Of a stretch of 43,001 nt of DNA, positions 1-12,439 are shown in pieces. A program made the position numbers and the translations under genes. The DNA lies in contig QXCR01000202.1 in the NCBI GenBank assembly GCA_004380135.1, positions 1-43,001 on the forward strand. Reading direction: 5' to 3'. The notes under the pieces are model-generated. The model saw only the letters and a list, made by a program, of their open reading frames with translations. It was not told the origin of the DNA and did not search any database. Positions within the stretch are counted from its first letter, which is position 1; each line of letters opens with the position of its first letter. The stretch comes from Stemphylium vesicarium. Taxonomy: Eukaryota > Ascomycota > Dothideomycetes > Pleosporales > Pleosporaceae.

Positions 1-634
1 CGGGACACTGGTCCTTCAAGACGCACATCTATGAAACAAGGCGATTGCACTTGATCCGGCTGATTCAAGCAGAGAAGACCGCGTCACGCGAACAAGGCCA
101 TTTTCTGCGCTCATAGCGGGAACGCAGTCGTTCCAGTCTGCGGGAGCCGGACCCCCTTGTGGCACAGAAACATGCCTACGCATACCCTGCGCGCTTTCGA
201 GTCGCATTTACCCGCGATGCGATGACAAACATTCTGAATTCTAATGTCACCCGCCGGATCAAATTCCGCCCTAAGCCTGCGCACTCATTTTCTGAACCCA
301 CCAAGACATGCCAGCAGTACAACCCCGATCATTACTCCGCCACGTCCCTACCCAAGACCGGAGCTGAGGGATCCAGTAGCCGGGACACTGGTCCTTCAAG
401 ACGCACATCTATGAAACAAGGCGATTGCACTTGATCCGGCTGATTCAAGCAGAGAAGACCGCGTCACGCGAACAAGGCCATTTTCTGCGCTCATAGCGGG
501 AACGCAGTCGTTCCAGTCTGCGGGAGCCGGACCCCCTTGTGGCACAGAAACATGCCTACGCATACCCTGCGCGCTTTCGAGTCGCATTTACCCGCGATGC
601 GATGACAAACATTCTGAATTCTAATGTCACCCGC
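1..634. repeat. Tandem duplication, 380-bp period
   Basis: Positions 1-254 recur without visible change at 381-634, a period of 380 bp. The second copy stops matching after the shared ACCCGC, where copy 1 continues CGGATC and copy 2 continues TCTTCT. Copy 1 begins at the window edge, so the array may extend to the left. Each copy holds the same 63-codon minus-strand open frame (16-207 and 396-587). That frame resembles no family I know and is probably chance. Composition is balanced with CpA and TpG present, so the duplication has not been hit by RIP. Confidence 0.9.
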
Positions 635-3415
635 TCTTCTATCCATTCTCTTGAAATGGGCTGAGCCTCGAGCCTTCGAAAATGCCTACAGCGGCCAGCA
701 AGACGGAATTACTTTCATGATCTTGTCTCAACTGGAGCGCAACGTGCCAAAACGACTCTCGAACACGTTTGGCTGACGAAAACGCCAACCCTTGGCCAAT
801 TCACCATGGACTCCTACTAGCTCCCCGAGCTCTGTCATTCCAGGAGTCGGGAGACGATTTCTTCAAGATGCTGATAGCTGAAACGACACGTGGTGGCTGA
901 GCGAGATGCGGCGCCCTGCGGCTGAAATGTTTCTTTCTTTGTTTCAATTATGCACAACATGGTATTGTCATTCGCTCCGGCCCTCATATAACGGGCAGTA
1001 GCACATTCGACATCGTCCCCTATTACCGACCGGTTGGTAATCATGAAACAATAGCCTGTTTACACGCGCGTCAACGCTTCTGTCTCGGAGCATTTACCAT
1101 TCACGACACCCAAACCAAAGCGTGTAAAGAAGTCTCATGGTCGTATCAGACTGGCCTTCATTCTTACGGTTCAATATAGCAAGCGTTGCGACTATCCCAG
1201 CGCTCCGCTGTGTTATTGGCCTGGTTGCGCATTGCGTTCAGTCTAATGAGGGGCAATACGTTTTACCTGTATCTTTACGGAGTACTTGCCATCAGATTCT
1301 CTTGAATCGCACACAGATCTCGAGTGGCAATAGAAAGATAGCTAATAGGTTCCGACAACGAGTAAGCAAATGACGTTCGGCATGGAGCCCTGATGATTGG
1401 TCGTGACATTGGAATCGCCCTTGCTGTTGCTAAAAGAATGACAAAGACGTCTTGGCGCCGTAGACGCAACATTCGAAGTTTGACAAATCATCGTGATCAA
1501 AGAACCTTAGACTCACTCGGTTCCAAATGTTAGTTTTGCGCGAGAGACATGCGTCATGACTTGAGGTTCTTGAGCCTACGATATGCTATGTAGTGTCTTT
1601 GATCATCAGCGCGATTGTCGCAACAAGCTGACTTGGACAAGGACTGCGAGCAAGGGTGTCAATGGGGGTCGGAATTTGTTGGGGTTTATGTGTAGGAAGA
1701 ATTGAAGGATTGAACTGAGGTTGTATTGCAGATGCTATGGAAAGTTTATGTAGGTGAGTGACCGTCAACAAGGCTAGCCTAGATAGGCGTAGCTCGCTAC
1801 GGTGAGTAGTCGCGAGGAGGTGAAGAGCAGGAGCAGTAGAGACCCCAAACCGTGACAGAATCAGAAACACCAAGCGAGACTTCGCGATAAAATCCTTTCC
1901 ACAAAACTCGAAACATCTGCACCTCAACGAGTTTTCGGATCTCGCTCCTTAAGGCCAAAGAGACTCAGATGGCAGATGAGCGAAGTGTGCCATCCCTGAG
2001 CCATCCAAGTATACCTTTTGTTAATTCAATGTCTCAAGTAATGGCTTCCTCAGGTGCATTCTGGTCGTCGTTCATTGCCTGTCTTGGCAGAAAGTCACAT
2101 GTCCATGGGCCCTACTCAAAGGCGGCGCAGCTACCCCAGCTGCATAAAGATTGGCCAGTTCTTACAAAACAGTTGTACATCATGCGCAGCAGCAACCCGA
2201 GACACGTCTCTTAATGTTTTGGTTTCTGATCGCATATTGTATCTTTGTAAGTGCCGCGAGTTTACTACAGCTAAAAGCACTCAATGTGAAACTACATCGC
2301 TAGTGGCGGCGTCGCACTCGCTTCATAGGAAGCTGATGACATTGAGCGGTCTGGCCCGGGGTATTGGCTTTTCCGGAGTATTGCCGGTGGACGAACCTCG
2401 CAAAAGACGGCCCGCTTCGCATCCTCCCCGAACCTACACGGATGGCTCCTGCCGCATTTGGTACCAGCATCCAGACGCGCGGCCCGCGACAGCTTACTGA
2501 CGAGTCAGGGAGAACATGTGGGGCCTTCATCCAAGCAGTTGATAGAACGTGCATGACATGCGCCGCTGTATGCCGAACCATTGGAAGACTACTAACCGTT
2601 TTGGAGCTTACAGAAGTACTTGGCATGCCGAATATACAGCTGCAGTTGCTAGGGTTGGCGAGTGGCGCCAGGAGTTTACCTCTAGAACCCAATTCCCTCT
2701 CGCCCCGGGCCGAGCATACAGAAGCCTGCATACGATTGCGTGCTTTCACTCCTTCGAAATACCCGGGACCGGCCACTTGTCTCCTATCCAAGATAGTCTC
2801 AGAATTCGAGATGGGTGGTTGATACTAGAGCATGAGCGAGTGCAATATGTCGTTCAGCTTGTTTCAATAATACAATGGCCACGTAAGATGACTCCAGTCT
2901 TACTCCGGCTGCATCTAGTGGGCTGCGAAGGATTGTGCGCATGGAACCATTCAAGAACACCATCTACGGATGAGAACCGTTCCCCGCGCTCGCAGCTCCT
3001 AATCTCGATCCTTCTCATGTACAGTGATGATAGCGAAGCGGTTGAGCGTGGGGCACATGTAATACACGAAAGGCTGTCCAATCGCCTCTAGGTCCCACGC
3101 TCTCGCCTTCGGCTTCAGCTGCACGCCCTGGGAGAACGAAGAGTCTGGTTCATCTGAGTTATGCACTCCGCTCATATTCTGCAGCTTTTGGGGTCTACAA
3201 TTAATCCTTCATCACGCCTATCTACGCAATGCTTCCAATAATAGCCAGTCGCCTTGCGCAATGAAGCTTTAAGCTGGGAGCGCTGGAGGCTATCTATTGA
3301 GCACCTTCATCATCGATCCTAGAAAGACCGCTCCAGCTTTGCTAAACTCTCCCAGGCCAGCACTACGGAGTGCTAACCGTCGCGTTCAGTGCTCATTCTT
3401 AGACCGATCTTGGAA
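635..3415. other. Upstream region, no recognisable gene
   Basis: This 2.8-kb stretch has ordinary base composition and no RIP signature, but I recognise no protein family in it. Open plus-strand frames at 2364-2822 (152 codons) and 2549-3091 (180 codons) overlap each other and a minus-strand frame at 2300-2791. None shows a family motif. They could be chance frames, exons of an unrecognised spliced gene, or a decayed gene. The last few hundred bases (about 3100-3415) must hold the promoter and 5' leader of the polyketide synthase. I cannot point to a TATA box or a cluster-regulator site there. Confidence 0.5.
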
Positions 3416-6400
3416 ATGAAGATGTCTAATCGCGAAGAAGAGTCTTCGCCCCCACACGTTGACCGCAACGGAATAGAGCCTGTCGCTATCATTGGCTTCG
3501 GCTTCAAGTTCCCAAATGACGTTAACAACGCCGAGAGCTTATGGGAACTCCTGATGGAGCGCCGTTCGACCATGACTGAAGTACCCAAGAACCGATGGAA
3601 CATCGATGGCTTTTACAAAGAGCATGGTCATCGGCCAGGAACTGTCAAGAACCGTGGAGGCCACTTTGTAGCCGACGACCCAGCGCGCTTCGATGCTCCA
3701 TTCTTTTCTATCCCGCCAGCCGAAGCCGAGTGCATGGATCCACAACAACGACTTCTGCTTGAGACGAGTTATCATGCTCTCGAAAACGGTACGTGCTTAG
3801 CCATGATGGAGGAGATACTCCGGAATTTGCTGACTCTATCAAGCTGGCATTCCAATGCGGACAGCTATGGGCACGCGTACGTCGGTGCATGTCGGCTGTT
3901 TACTACAAGAATACAGCCAAATCTCCCGAGGAGATGCTCAGATGCCTGGAGACTATCGAATTGTCGGCTCTAATGGTCTAACTATGTTGGCTAATCGGCT
4001 GAGTTGGTTCTACGACTTCAGTGGGCCGAGTATGACTGTTGATACGGCTTGTTCTGGCGGGCTAGTCGCTCTTCATCTCGCGTTCCAAGAGCTCCAAACT
4101 GGCACTGTTGACATGGTTAGTAATGCGTTACATTTCCCACTACTGCTTCCTTAGCGTCCAGAAGCTGATAGCGCGTAGTCCCTCGTATGCGGAACCAATT
4201 TGTGCTTACTGCCAGACTCAACAGCCCTGCTAAGTTGCCTCAACATGATGTCCAAGGAGAGTGAGTGTTATTCCTTCGATCAGCGCGCTTCTGGATATGC
4301 ACGCGGCGAAGGTTTTGGAGTCTTGGTACTCAAGCGCCTTTCGCGAGCCCTTGCCGATGGTGATACTATCCGTGGTATCGTCCGATCTACTGGTTGTGGT
4401 CAAGACGGCAACACCCCAACTATCACATCGCCTAGCCAGGCTGCACAAGAGCGTCTCATCCGCGAGACATATGCTCGAGCAGGTCTTGGTCTCGATGACA
4501 CCCGCTACTTTGAAGCACACGGAACCGGAACCCCCGTAGGCGACCCTTGCGAAGCTGCTGCTATCAGCAACGTCTTTTCTTCCCGTACGCCAGACGACCC
4601 CATCTATGTCGGCGCATTGAAATCCAACATAGGGCATCTAGAAGGTGCTAGTGGGATCGCAGGGGTAATCAAGGCATTGCTTTCACTGGAAAAAGGCGCT
4701 ATCCCACCAAACGTATATCCTGAGCGCATCAGCCCTGCTGTCGCAGCTGTTGGACCCAACCTGAGATTTCCGCTCCAGTCAGTCACATGGCCTGCACATG
4801 GAGTTCGACGAGCGAGCGTGAACTCGTTTGGTTATGGTGGAACGAACGCGCATGTCATCATTGACGATGCGCTAAGCTTTCTGCGCCAGCGTGGTATTGA
4901 AGGCCGGCACTGCACAGAAGAACTCTGCGAAGATGGGGCAACCAGCCAGACCCTTTCGCGACTAGCTTCGACTTCAAGTACTGGATCCAGTATGGGAAAC
5001 CATTCCGACAACGTTCCTTCCCATCACACACCTCCTAGCTCCTCAAGCCATCATTACGAAACCTATGCGTCCCATGGCGACATTCAATCTTCCACTGCGC
5101 AGCTACTAGTTATCTCCGCATTCGATGAGCGAGCTGTGCATCGACTCGGCACTGATCTGCAGGAATGGATGCGTTGTCATTTGAAGCTCGATAATCGCCA
5201 CCTGCTTCTTAAAAACCTAGCATACACTCTGATCGAAAAACGTACTAGCTTTCCATGGGGGGGCTTTTGTGTCGCGTCGAAAGACCTAAATGCAGAATTG
5301 AAATGGTCTGCCCCTGCGCGAGCGAAGCCGACTCCGAACATCTGCTTCGTGTACACTGGGCAGGGTGCACAGTGGTATGGCATGGGTCGCGAGCTTTTGC
5401 AATATGGCGTCTATCGGAAGAGCATTCTTGAAGCCGATCGCTACTTGCAGTCCCTTGGTTGTTCATGGTCTCTTATGGGTACGTCTTTGTTTGCGCGTTA
5501 CCTCTGAAGTGCACAAACTAACGCATGTAGATGAACTATACAATAAGTCGGATGAGGACGCAGCTATCGATCAACCCGAGCGCAGCCAACCCATTTGCAC
5601 TGCTGTGCAAGTTGCAATGACCGACCTGCTTATATCCTGGAAAGTCAACGCTGTTGTCTCTGTTGGACATTCCTCTGGAGAAATCGCAGCCGCATACGCT
5701 AGTCGTGCGATGTCGCGTGAATCCGCATGGATGATTGCGTACTTCCGCGGACTAGCTGTGGCCATTACCCAGACACTCAGCCCATCTAATGGCGCTATGG
5801 TCGCTGTCCAAGCCCCTTTCGATGCTTGGAAGCAAATCATGGACGATCAAAACATTGCGTGTCTTGATGACCCAATAGTAGTCGCTTGCTATAATAGCCC
5901 AAGATCCTTTACGGTATCGGGACCGCGCCACGCTATTCATCGATTCATGGATAGTCTCAGACACGCAGGCATTGAATTCCACCTTCTCAAGATTGATGTC
6001 GCGTATCATTCAAACCACATGAGTCCAGTAGCTCGTGTTTACGAAAAGCTTCTCCACAAGATCGAACCGGGCGAGCCATTCGAGCGTCAACCTTTGTTCG
6101 TTTCGACGGTCACTGGAAAGCTTCTAGAGCAATTCCCCGAAGTCCGATCTGCCGAATACTGGAACAGTAATCTCACCGGGCCAGTTGAGTTCTCGGCTGC
6201 TATCCAGGACGTTTGCGCACGGCTGGACGCCTCCACGTGCTGCTTTGTTGAGATCGGGCCTCACTCAGTCTTGCGATCGCCAATTCACGACATTATCAAG
6301 TCATGCGGTAACGGTGTGGCGACCAATTACGTCTCTGTACTCCGTCGCAATCATGCAGCAGATGCTACAGTCATGGAGTGTGCAGGGCAGCTCTTTCTCA

Positions 6401-9400
6401 CCGGCACAATGATAGACATCCCTGCAGTAAACAAGAGTCATGCCTCTCGCTCAAGTCTCCTCACATCCCTGCCTAGCTATCCCTTTGAGACCAAGAAGAC
6501 CTACTGGCTCGAGGGCCGAACAAGCATTCAATACCGTCAAACCCAGTTCCCTCATCACGAGCTTCTTGGCTCTCGTACGCCTGATTGGAACGAACATGAA
6601 GCGAGGTGGACAAATCGGATCTTGCTAGACCAGTCACCATATTTGCAAGACCACCGAGTGAACGGTGTGTGTCTCATGCCTGCAGCAGGAATGTTAGTCA
6701 TGGCTATCGAGGCTGTTAGACAGCTATACAACGACCGATCTACCGCATGCTTCGGATACCAGATGAAGAACGTCGCTTTCACTAAAGCAATGGCGATATC
6801 TAGGAATCCTCGCGGGACTGAGATTCAGCTCACACTCCGGCCCGTGAAAGTCGATGCGCAAGATCTAGCACAGGAAAGCCTGTTTGACAGGTTCTCGATT
6901 TATGTATACGAGGATGACAACTGGCACCTGTGCTGCAAAGGGTTTGTCTCGATGCAACATGCTAGCCGAGGCAAGTGCATTACTCAGTCCAATGAGCAGC
7001 AAGAGACATCACAGAAGAACGACCAGACCCTGTTACGCGCTGTGACTGGATGTCATAGGAGTCTCGATAGCGCTGATATCTACACCGCGTTCGACCGTGC
7101 TGGGCTCTCTTATGGCCCGACATTCAGAGGCGTGCGCGAGGTGAAATGGGACCAACAGAGCCAGGCAACAGGGTTGATCGGCCTTATGGATTGGAAAAAG
7201 AACGCCAAACAAGACTACAGCGACCCGCATCTCATCCATCCAGCTGCATTGGACACGATCCTTCAAATGAGCTTTCCTACCCATTCTATCTATGGGACGA
7301 ACTCATCGGCCACGACAGTTCCAACGGGCTTCAACAATGCTTGGTTTTCGAATGACTTGGGTTGCGCTTCTTCTCTCGGCTCGGATGTTGTGGTTCATGC
7401 CAAAGCCATTGGTCGTGGGTTCCGAAACAAGCAGTTTGCTATCACTGCTGCCTATGCAGACGATGAAGCAGTTTGCTTCTATGGTGAGCTTGAAACGTCT
7501 ACCATCGGCCGTATTGGTGCTTCTTCGGATATGCAAAAAGCAGCACAGTCTTTTTATCAAATCGAGTGGCAAGCAGCGAAGTTCAATCGCGTTACAGCTG
7601 AGAAGGACACGATGATGTCATCCCCATTGTATCTCCACATTGTTTACGACGAGTTGAATGCTTCCCAGTTAGACATGACCCACGCATTTTGCGACGCTCT
7701 GGCGTCGTACGGCGGACCGAGTGTGAAGACCATCCCATGGAGCTCCGTTGCAGACTATGATCTCTCTGGGGCCCTCTGCGTTTTCCTTCCAGGTCTAGAC
7801 GGCAGCTTACTCCATCATATATCGGAAGCCGAGTTGGAGGAGATCAAGCGACTTGTATCAACGACCAACGCTCTTGTCTGGGTAACTATCCAACACAAAG
7901 CTCTCGACGAAGATCCGAGAGAAGGTCTTATACCAGGATTGGTGAGGACGCTCGCGACGGAGTCGGACGAAAATCGTCTTGTGAGTGTTAGTCTCGATAC
8001 GACGACTGGGATGGACAACGCCGTCAAAAACATCACGAAGGTGATCAAGCAATTGCTTCAGCCACAAAAGGACCCAGAAGATGAATACCGCGAGATCGAT
8101 GGCGTTCTTTACATACCGCGGGTAGTCCATGATGCTAAGCTTACTGCTGAAATCCAGCAACCTGAGCAACCTTCAGTCAACGTTGCGAAACCATGGAAAG
8201 AGCTCAACAGACCGAAGCTAACTATTGACGACGCTGGAATTCTGAGCACGCTTCACTACGAACATGACCCGCTCCAATCAACTCGTTTGGGGGACGACGC
8301 CGTCGTTGTGGCGGTAAAAGCAGTGGGGCTCAACACCCGCGACCTCCAAGTCGCACTCGGCCAGGTCCACGACGACGCCTTTGGAAGCGAGATCGCTGGC
8401 ATTGTTTTGAGAGCCGGAAAATCATGCGAAGCCGAGTTTCAGGTTGGCGATCGTGTTTTTGGCGTTGCGCGCCACGGTATCGCGCAAATCGCTCAATGCA
8501 AGTCCTTCCAGCTGCGAAAGATGGCTCGTGGTATGAGGTTCAAGGATGCGGCGGCAATTCCAGTGGCATTCTGCACTGCTTATTATGCGTTGATTTGGAA
8601 TGCGAGAGTTATCAACGGCGATATTGTGTTGATTCACGATGCCGCCCGCGCGTTGGGTCAAGCTGCGGTCCAAATTTCCCGTCACCGAGGATGCGCTAAG
8701 ATATTTGCAACAGTGCACTCGTTGGAGGAGCTAAACTTCTTAACAAAGAACTCCGGCATCCCTGGATCACACATTTTTCTTAGTGATGAGCCGGACCTTG
8801 AGCATCGCATTCGACGACTGACGGGAGGCCGAGGGGTGGATGCTGTTTTAGGATCGAAAGTCGCCTCGAAAGGTTCATGGGGCTGTATCGCTTCATTTGG
8901 TCGCTTCATCGATGTCGGCGAGAAGGGCACCTTCGTATCGACAGCGAGTGGATCAGAGGAGACGTTTCTACCGTCCACGACCAGCAACATCACATACACC
9001 AGCGTCAATTTCCAAGAGCTTACGCAAAGCCGTCTCTTCTCGATCATCTTCAAAGAGGTTCAGGCCTTGATTGGCAGCGGTAAGATCAACATTCCCAAGT
9101 CCATGGCTGTGTTCAGGCAAACCGAGGTGGAGCAAGCCTTCCGCGCTCTGGAAAAAGAAGGGTTAGCTGGCAAGGTCGTACTTGAAATGGAGGACGAAGA
9201 GGTGGTTGAAATGAGCCCTGCGCCCGATGATTGCAAACATCTCTTCCGCAGCGATGCGAGCTACCTCATCGCCGGCGCTTTCGGTGGCATCGGCCAAAGC
9301 ATCGTTAAATGGATGGCCCGTCAAGGTGCAAGGTACTTCATATTGCCATCACGCTCTCTTGTGGAAGACACCAACTCCCCTCGCGAAAAGTTCATCCAAA

Positions 9401-10392
9401 CACTGCGAGCGCAGGGCGTGACGGTGAAAGCGCCAGTTTGCGACATTGCAAACGGAGACCAGCTGCAAGACATGCTCCGCTCTTTCCCGGGAATGCCAGA
9501 GATACGGGGTTGCATCCAAGCCGCTATGGTGATTTGCGACTCCTCCTTCCCTCTCATGACAGCCAAGAAATGGAACACGTCTCTAGCACCCAAAGTCTCC
9601 GGCTCCTGGAACCTGCACCAGCACCTCCCCTCCAATCTGGACTTCTTTGTCATGCTATCCTCCTCCACCGGTATAATCGGTTCCTTCGGCCAATCAAACT
9701 ACACCGTGGGCAACACATACCAAGACGGCCTCGCCGCGCACCGCGTGCGGCACAACCAACGCGCACACGCCCTCGCTTTAAACATGGTCACGGGCGTCGG
9801 CTACGTGGCTCAGCACGAGCAAGTCGGGGCCCTACTCCGCGCCCGCGGCGTGCTCGAGGAAGTCTCGATGCAGGACATCCAGCAGCTACTTCGTTTCTGC
9901 TGCAATCCAACACGCGTAGACGCTGCTAGTCTCGGCCCCCAGATCATCACTCCCCTCACGCTGCCGGCGGATTTGCGCGCTGTGGGCATTGTGGCGCCCC
10001 TGGGCAGCACGAGACCCATGTACGATTATCTTCATAGCCTTCCCGCGCGCATCTCGAGCACCGCAGACGGTGCTGACGTCGCAAAATCCCACTGGGCCTA
10101 CAAACTCGCAGAGTCCGCTACACTGGCTCAAGCAACCGACGTCGTTGTCGAGGCTATTCAGACTCAACTATCTAGTTTACTAGTTGTCAGCAAAGAGGAT
10201 ATCGATCCGCAGAAGGCGATATATCGGTATGGCGTCGATTCGCTCGTGGCGCTTGAGATGCGGAATTGGTTCTCCAAGGCGATTGGCGCGGATGTGAGGA
10301 CAACAGAGATTATGAGTGATGTTAGCATTGCGGTCCTGGCGGCCATGATCGCGGCGAAGAGTCGTTTTGTGAGAAATGACGTTAGGGAATGA
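3416..10392 (+). CDS. Highly reducing type I polyketide synthase (KS-AT-DH-ER-KR-ACP)
   Basis: Iterative cytosolic synthase that builds a reduced polyketide from malonyl units. Exons are 3416-3788, 3844-4115, 4179-5478 and 5531-10392, giving 2,268 residues. KS about 21-445: Cys194 in DTACSGG, His329 in EAHGTGT, His368 in SNIGHLEG. AT about 602-900: GHSSGE with Ser696, His808 in AYHSNHM. DH about 991-1305: His1023 in HRVNGVCLMP, Asp1223 in HPAALDTILQ. No methyltransferase domain lies between DH and the structural KR half (about 1310-1500). ER about 1545-1870: the cofactor loop reads IHDAARALGQ, without the usual glycine pair. KR about 1890-2110: GAFGGIG, Ser about 2026, Tyr2039 in SNYTVGN. ACP: Ser2219 in GVDSLVA. 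There is no thioesterase or reductase release domain. The start is the first in-frame ATG; a second at 3422 has a better context (A at -3). All catalytic residues except those of ER look intact. The product cannot be read from sequence. Confidence 0.96.
3789..3843 (+). other. Polyketide synthase intron 1 (55 bp)
   Basis: Donor GTACGT, branch-like CTGAC at about 3830, acceptor CAAG. Splicing joins exon 1 ending in HALEN to exon 2 starting AGIPM through a split Ala codon, restoring the conserved ketosynthase text. The unspliced frame runs into stops. Confidence 0.92.
4116..4178 (+). other. Polyketide synthase intron 2 (63 bp)
   Basis: Donor GTTAGT directly after the codons for GTVDM, branch-like GCTGAT at about 4164, acceptor GTAG. 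Exon 3 resumes with SLVCGTNL, the expected next segment of the ketosynthase. The intron falls between codons. Confidence 0.9.
5479..5530 (+). other. Polyketide synthase intron 3 (52 bp)
   Basis: Donor GTACGT, branch CTAAC at about 5518, acceptor GTAG. It removes an in-frame stop and joins WSLM to DELYN through a split Asp codon inside the acyltransferase domain, switching to the frame that stays open to 10392. Confidence 0.92.
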
Positions 10393-11990
10393 GATGGGGA
10401 GATGGGGGTTTTGCGCGGTGGTTTGGGTCGCGTGAGAATGAATGGCGACTGGTTTATATACTCAGTGGGGAAAGTCAACGTCTTGTTTATGTTTCTCATG
10501 ATGATGTTTCCAAGTCCTTCCTGGATGTCCATGGATATGGAATAAGCAGTCACGTGATACAACATGATGCCCAAAACACTTCCAACTTACTCCGCTAAAG
10601 TCGTCGAAGCATGGCAAGGGCCGCCACATTCATTTAGAGAGGTTTTTCATTGTCATTTTCCTTAGGTAACGCCTCGTTTATCTTATGGCCGGCCGCCTCT
10701 CGACTTGCCGAAAATCGAAAGTCAAAGCAAAAGGATTGTCCTCGCAAGCACGATTCGAAGTGGACTCCTGCCACTCTCGTAGAAATGGAATCATGTGCCA
10801 GATCATCGATCTAGCGCTAGAGTGGGATGGGGTATGTGAGCCTTCTGATGTGAACCTTTGTACGCGCTAGGGTAATCAGAGCGTCAGTGTCGTGATGATC
10901 CTGCTTCCTCCTAGTGAGTCAACGACGGTATTATCAGTAGTGGTTTGATGTTATCAACTGCTGCTAAAGCAGCAGGCCCATAACGTAGCGAAGTATTTCC
11001 TGAGGGATAAAATAGGTAATGCTGTGATTTGGCGTCATGAAACGCCGTTTGGGTACATTCACCAACCACTCTTTGGGATGCAGTAGCATGCGATTAGCGT
11101 TGAAAGGTTTGAATGGCAGATACCATGCAGTACTAATTGCTAACAAGACCACGAGGTGCGTCATACTAATGGTGCGACTACGTATTCTTTTTCCTTTTCC
11201 ATTTATGAAATTACTTACCGCAGCATGGTTCACAACGCAATAGATTCGCAACAGTGATTAAAGGAAATAAACGTGCTATAACTCACATCTCAGAAACAGC
11301 TACTAGGCAATACAACACCGTGATTTTGATATGTTTTAAAGATTACGCGAGTATTTATTTGCGTTTGTGCTACTTCGCTCTATACATCCTTCTGCGCGTA
11401 AGCTCACTGAGGTTTTTCACTAAACAGCGAGCTTCAAGTAGGAGCGATGACGATGACTTTGCTCGCATCATTCGTCCAATCGTATTTCGATCCTTTCAAT
11501 AAGCGATAAGCTAATAGCAGCACTGAATATGACTAGACCTACATGTCCACGGGATTCAAACTTCCAGCTCTAGCAACTCCATCTCATCCTCTGCTGAGAG
11601 CATAAACTCATCCTCATCCGTTGCATCTTTCAGATTGAACTTAGCCTCGATCATGCGAGCATGCCTCCCCGCGCAGTCATGTGTACACTTGACATTACTA
11701 TCTTGTTGCGACTGCTCATCGCTGCCGCATTCAAACCCCTTAGCGGCCACGGACACGGTACGAGAGCATATGAGAATTCTTCTGTCATCGAAGAGTCTGT
11801 ACAAGTGATCCTGTCCTTTAAGGCAGGAGAATGGTGTCAGCCATGGCCCTCAGGTATTCTGCCCGAGGCGCGATTCACCTCACCTCACCTCACTCTCGCG
11901 CTAGTTCCATAGAGGCTTAGCGCGTGACTTCATGTATATAGACTCTCACTTTCGTAGCACTAATACATGACGATTCTCCCATTTTCCTAG
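10393..11990. other. Region downstream of the synthase, unique-looking
   Basis: About 1.6 kb with mostly ordinary composition (CpA and TpG present) and no transposon match I can see. It holds several short open frames of 60-95 codons without family motifs, and one acidic minus-strand frame listed separately. No tailoring, transporter or regulator gene of the kind usually next to a polyketide synthase is present. Its right edge, near 11990, is where the AT-rich repeat block starts. Confidence 0.6.
11556..11804 (-). CDS. Possible 3' exon of an unknown acidic protein
   Basis: An open minus-strand frame ends in a very acidic tail (DATDEDEFMLSAEDEMELLE) preceded by a Cys/His-rich stretch (KCTHDCAGRHARMIEAKF). 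The text looks codon-like and contains no RIP-type stops. The frame is open upstream only to 11850 and has no ATG start, so if real it is a last exon; TTGTACAG just inside its 5' edge could be a splice acceptor. I do not recognise the family. It could equally be a chance frame or a gene remnant. It lies about 1.2 kb beyond the synthase and converges on it. Confidence 0.3.
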   Translation of the reverse strand: MYRLFDDRRILICSRTVSVAAKGFECGSDEQSQQDSNVKCTHDCAGRHARMIEAKFNLKDATDEDEFMLSAEDEMELLELEV

Positions 11991-12439
11991 TGCTACTAGC
12001 AAATTTTGAGTTAAATAAAGTAATTATAAGAGTACGCTATATAGTAGCTATATACTTATATAATAGTTATGGTAACTCCTAACAATAGTAGGGCATAATA
12101 CCTAGCAATAGTTGTAATAATCGTGATCGCTCCTAGCGATAGTCCTTAGCGCAGTGATCGGTCACGTGACTGCTGACAGTCATCATTTTGCAGGATCGCC
12201 ATCCTGGTCTTTGCTTGTGCGGCGTGGTCGTAAGCGTTTTGACTCCAGGTCGTAACACTAAGCATATAAACAATATAACGTATTTTACAAGCAAGTCGGT
12301 CATACAAGCGAGCTAGTCACCCTACCAACTTTGCGCACCTTTACACACGTGTATCTTAACTACCTTAATAAGATAATATATAGATATTTATAGAGTAGAT
12401 TAAGTAGTATCTAAGGTATCTTTCTTGCACGTACAAGAC
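11991..12439. other. AT-rich flank with a GC-richer patch
   Basis: Start of the AT-rich compartment. 11995-12125 is TpA-rich with few CpA. A normal-composition patch at about 12126-12260 (GATCGGTCACGTGACTGC and following) ends in GGTCGTAACA and looks like part of an unassigned LTR. I could not find its TSD. No coding potential. Confidence 0.5.

Noticed and set aside
2300..3091. Overlapping open frames on both strands upstream of the synthase (163, 152 and 180 codons), considered as a cluster regulator or a heterokaryon-incompatibility type gene.
   Set aside because: No zinc cluster, HET or other family motif can be read in any of the frames, and they overlap one another. Without splice evidence none can be preferred.
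3389..3973. A GTG-initiated reading of the first synthase exon running to 3973.
   Set aside because: The first ATG is at 3416, and the frame beyond 3788 does not match ketosynthase sequence. Splicing at 3789-3843 restores the conserved text, so the longer frame is an intron read-through.
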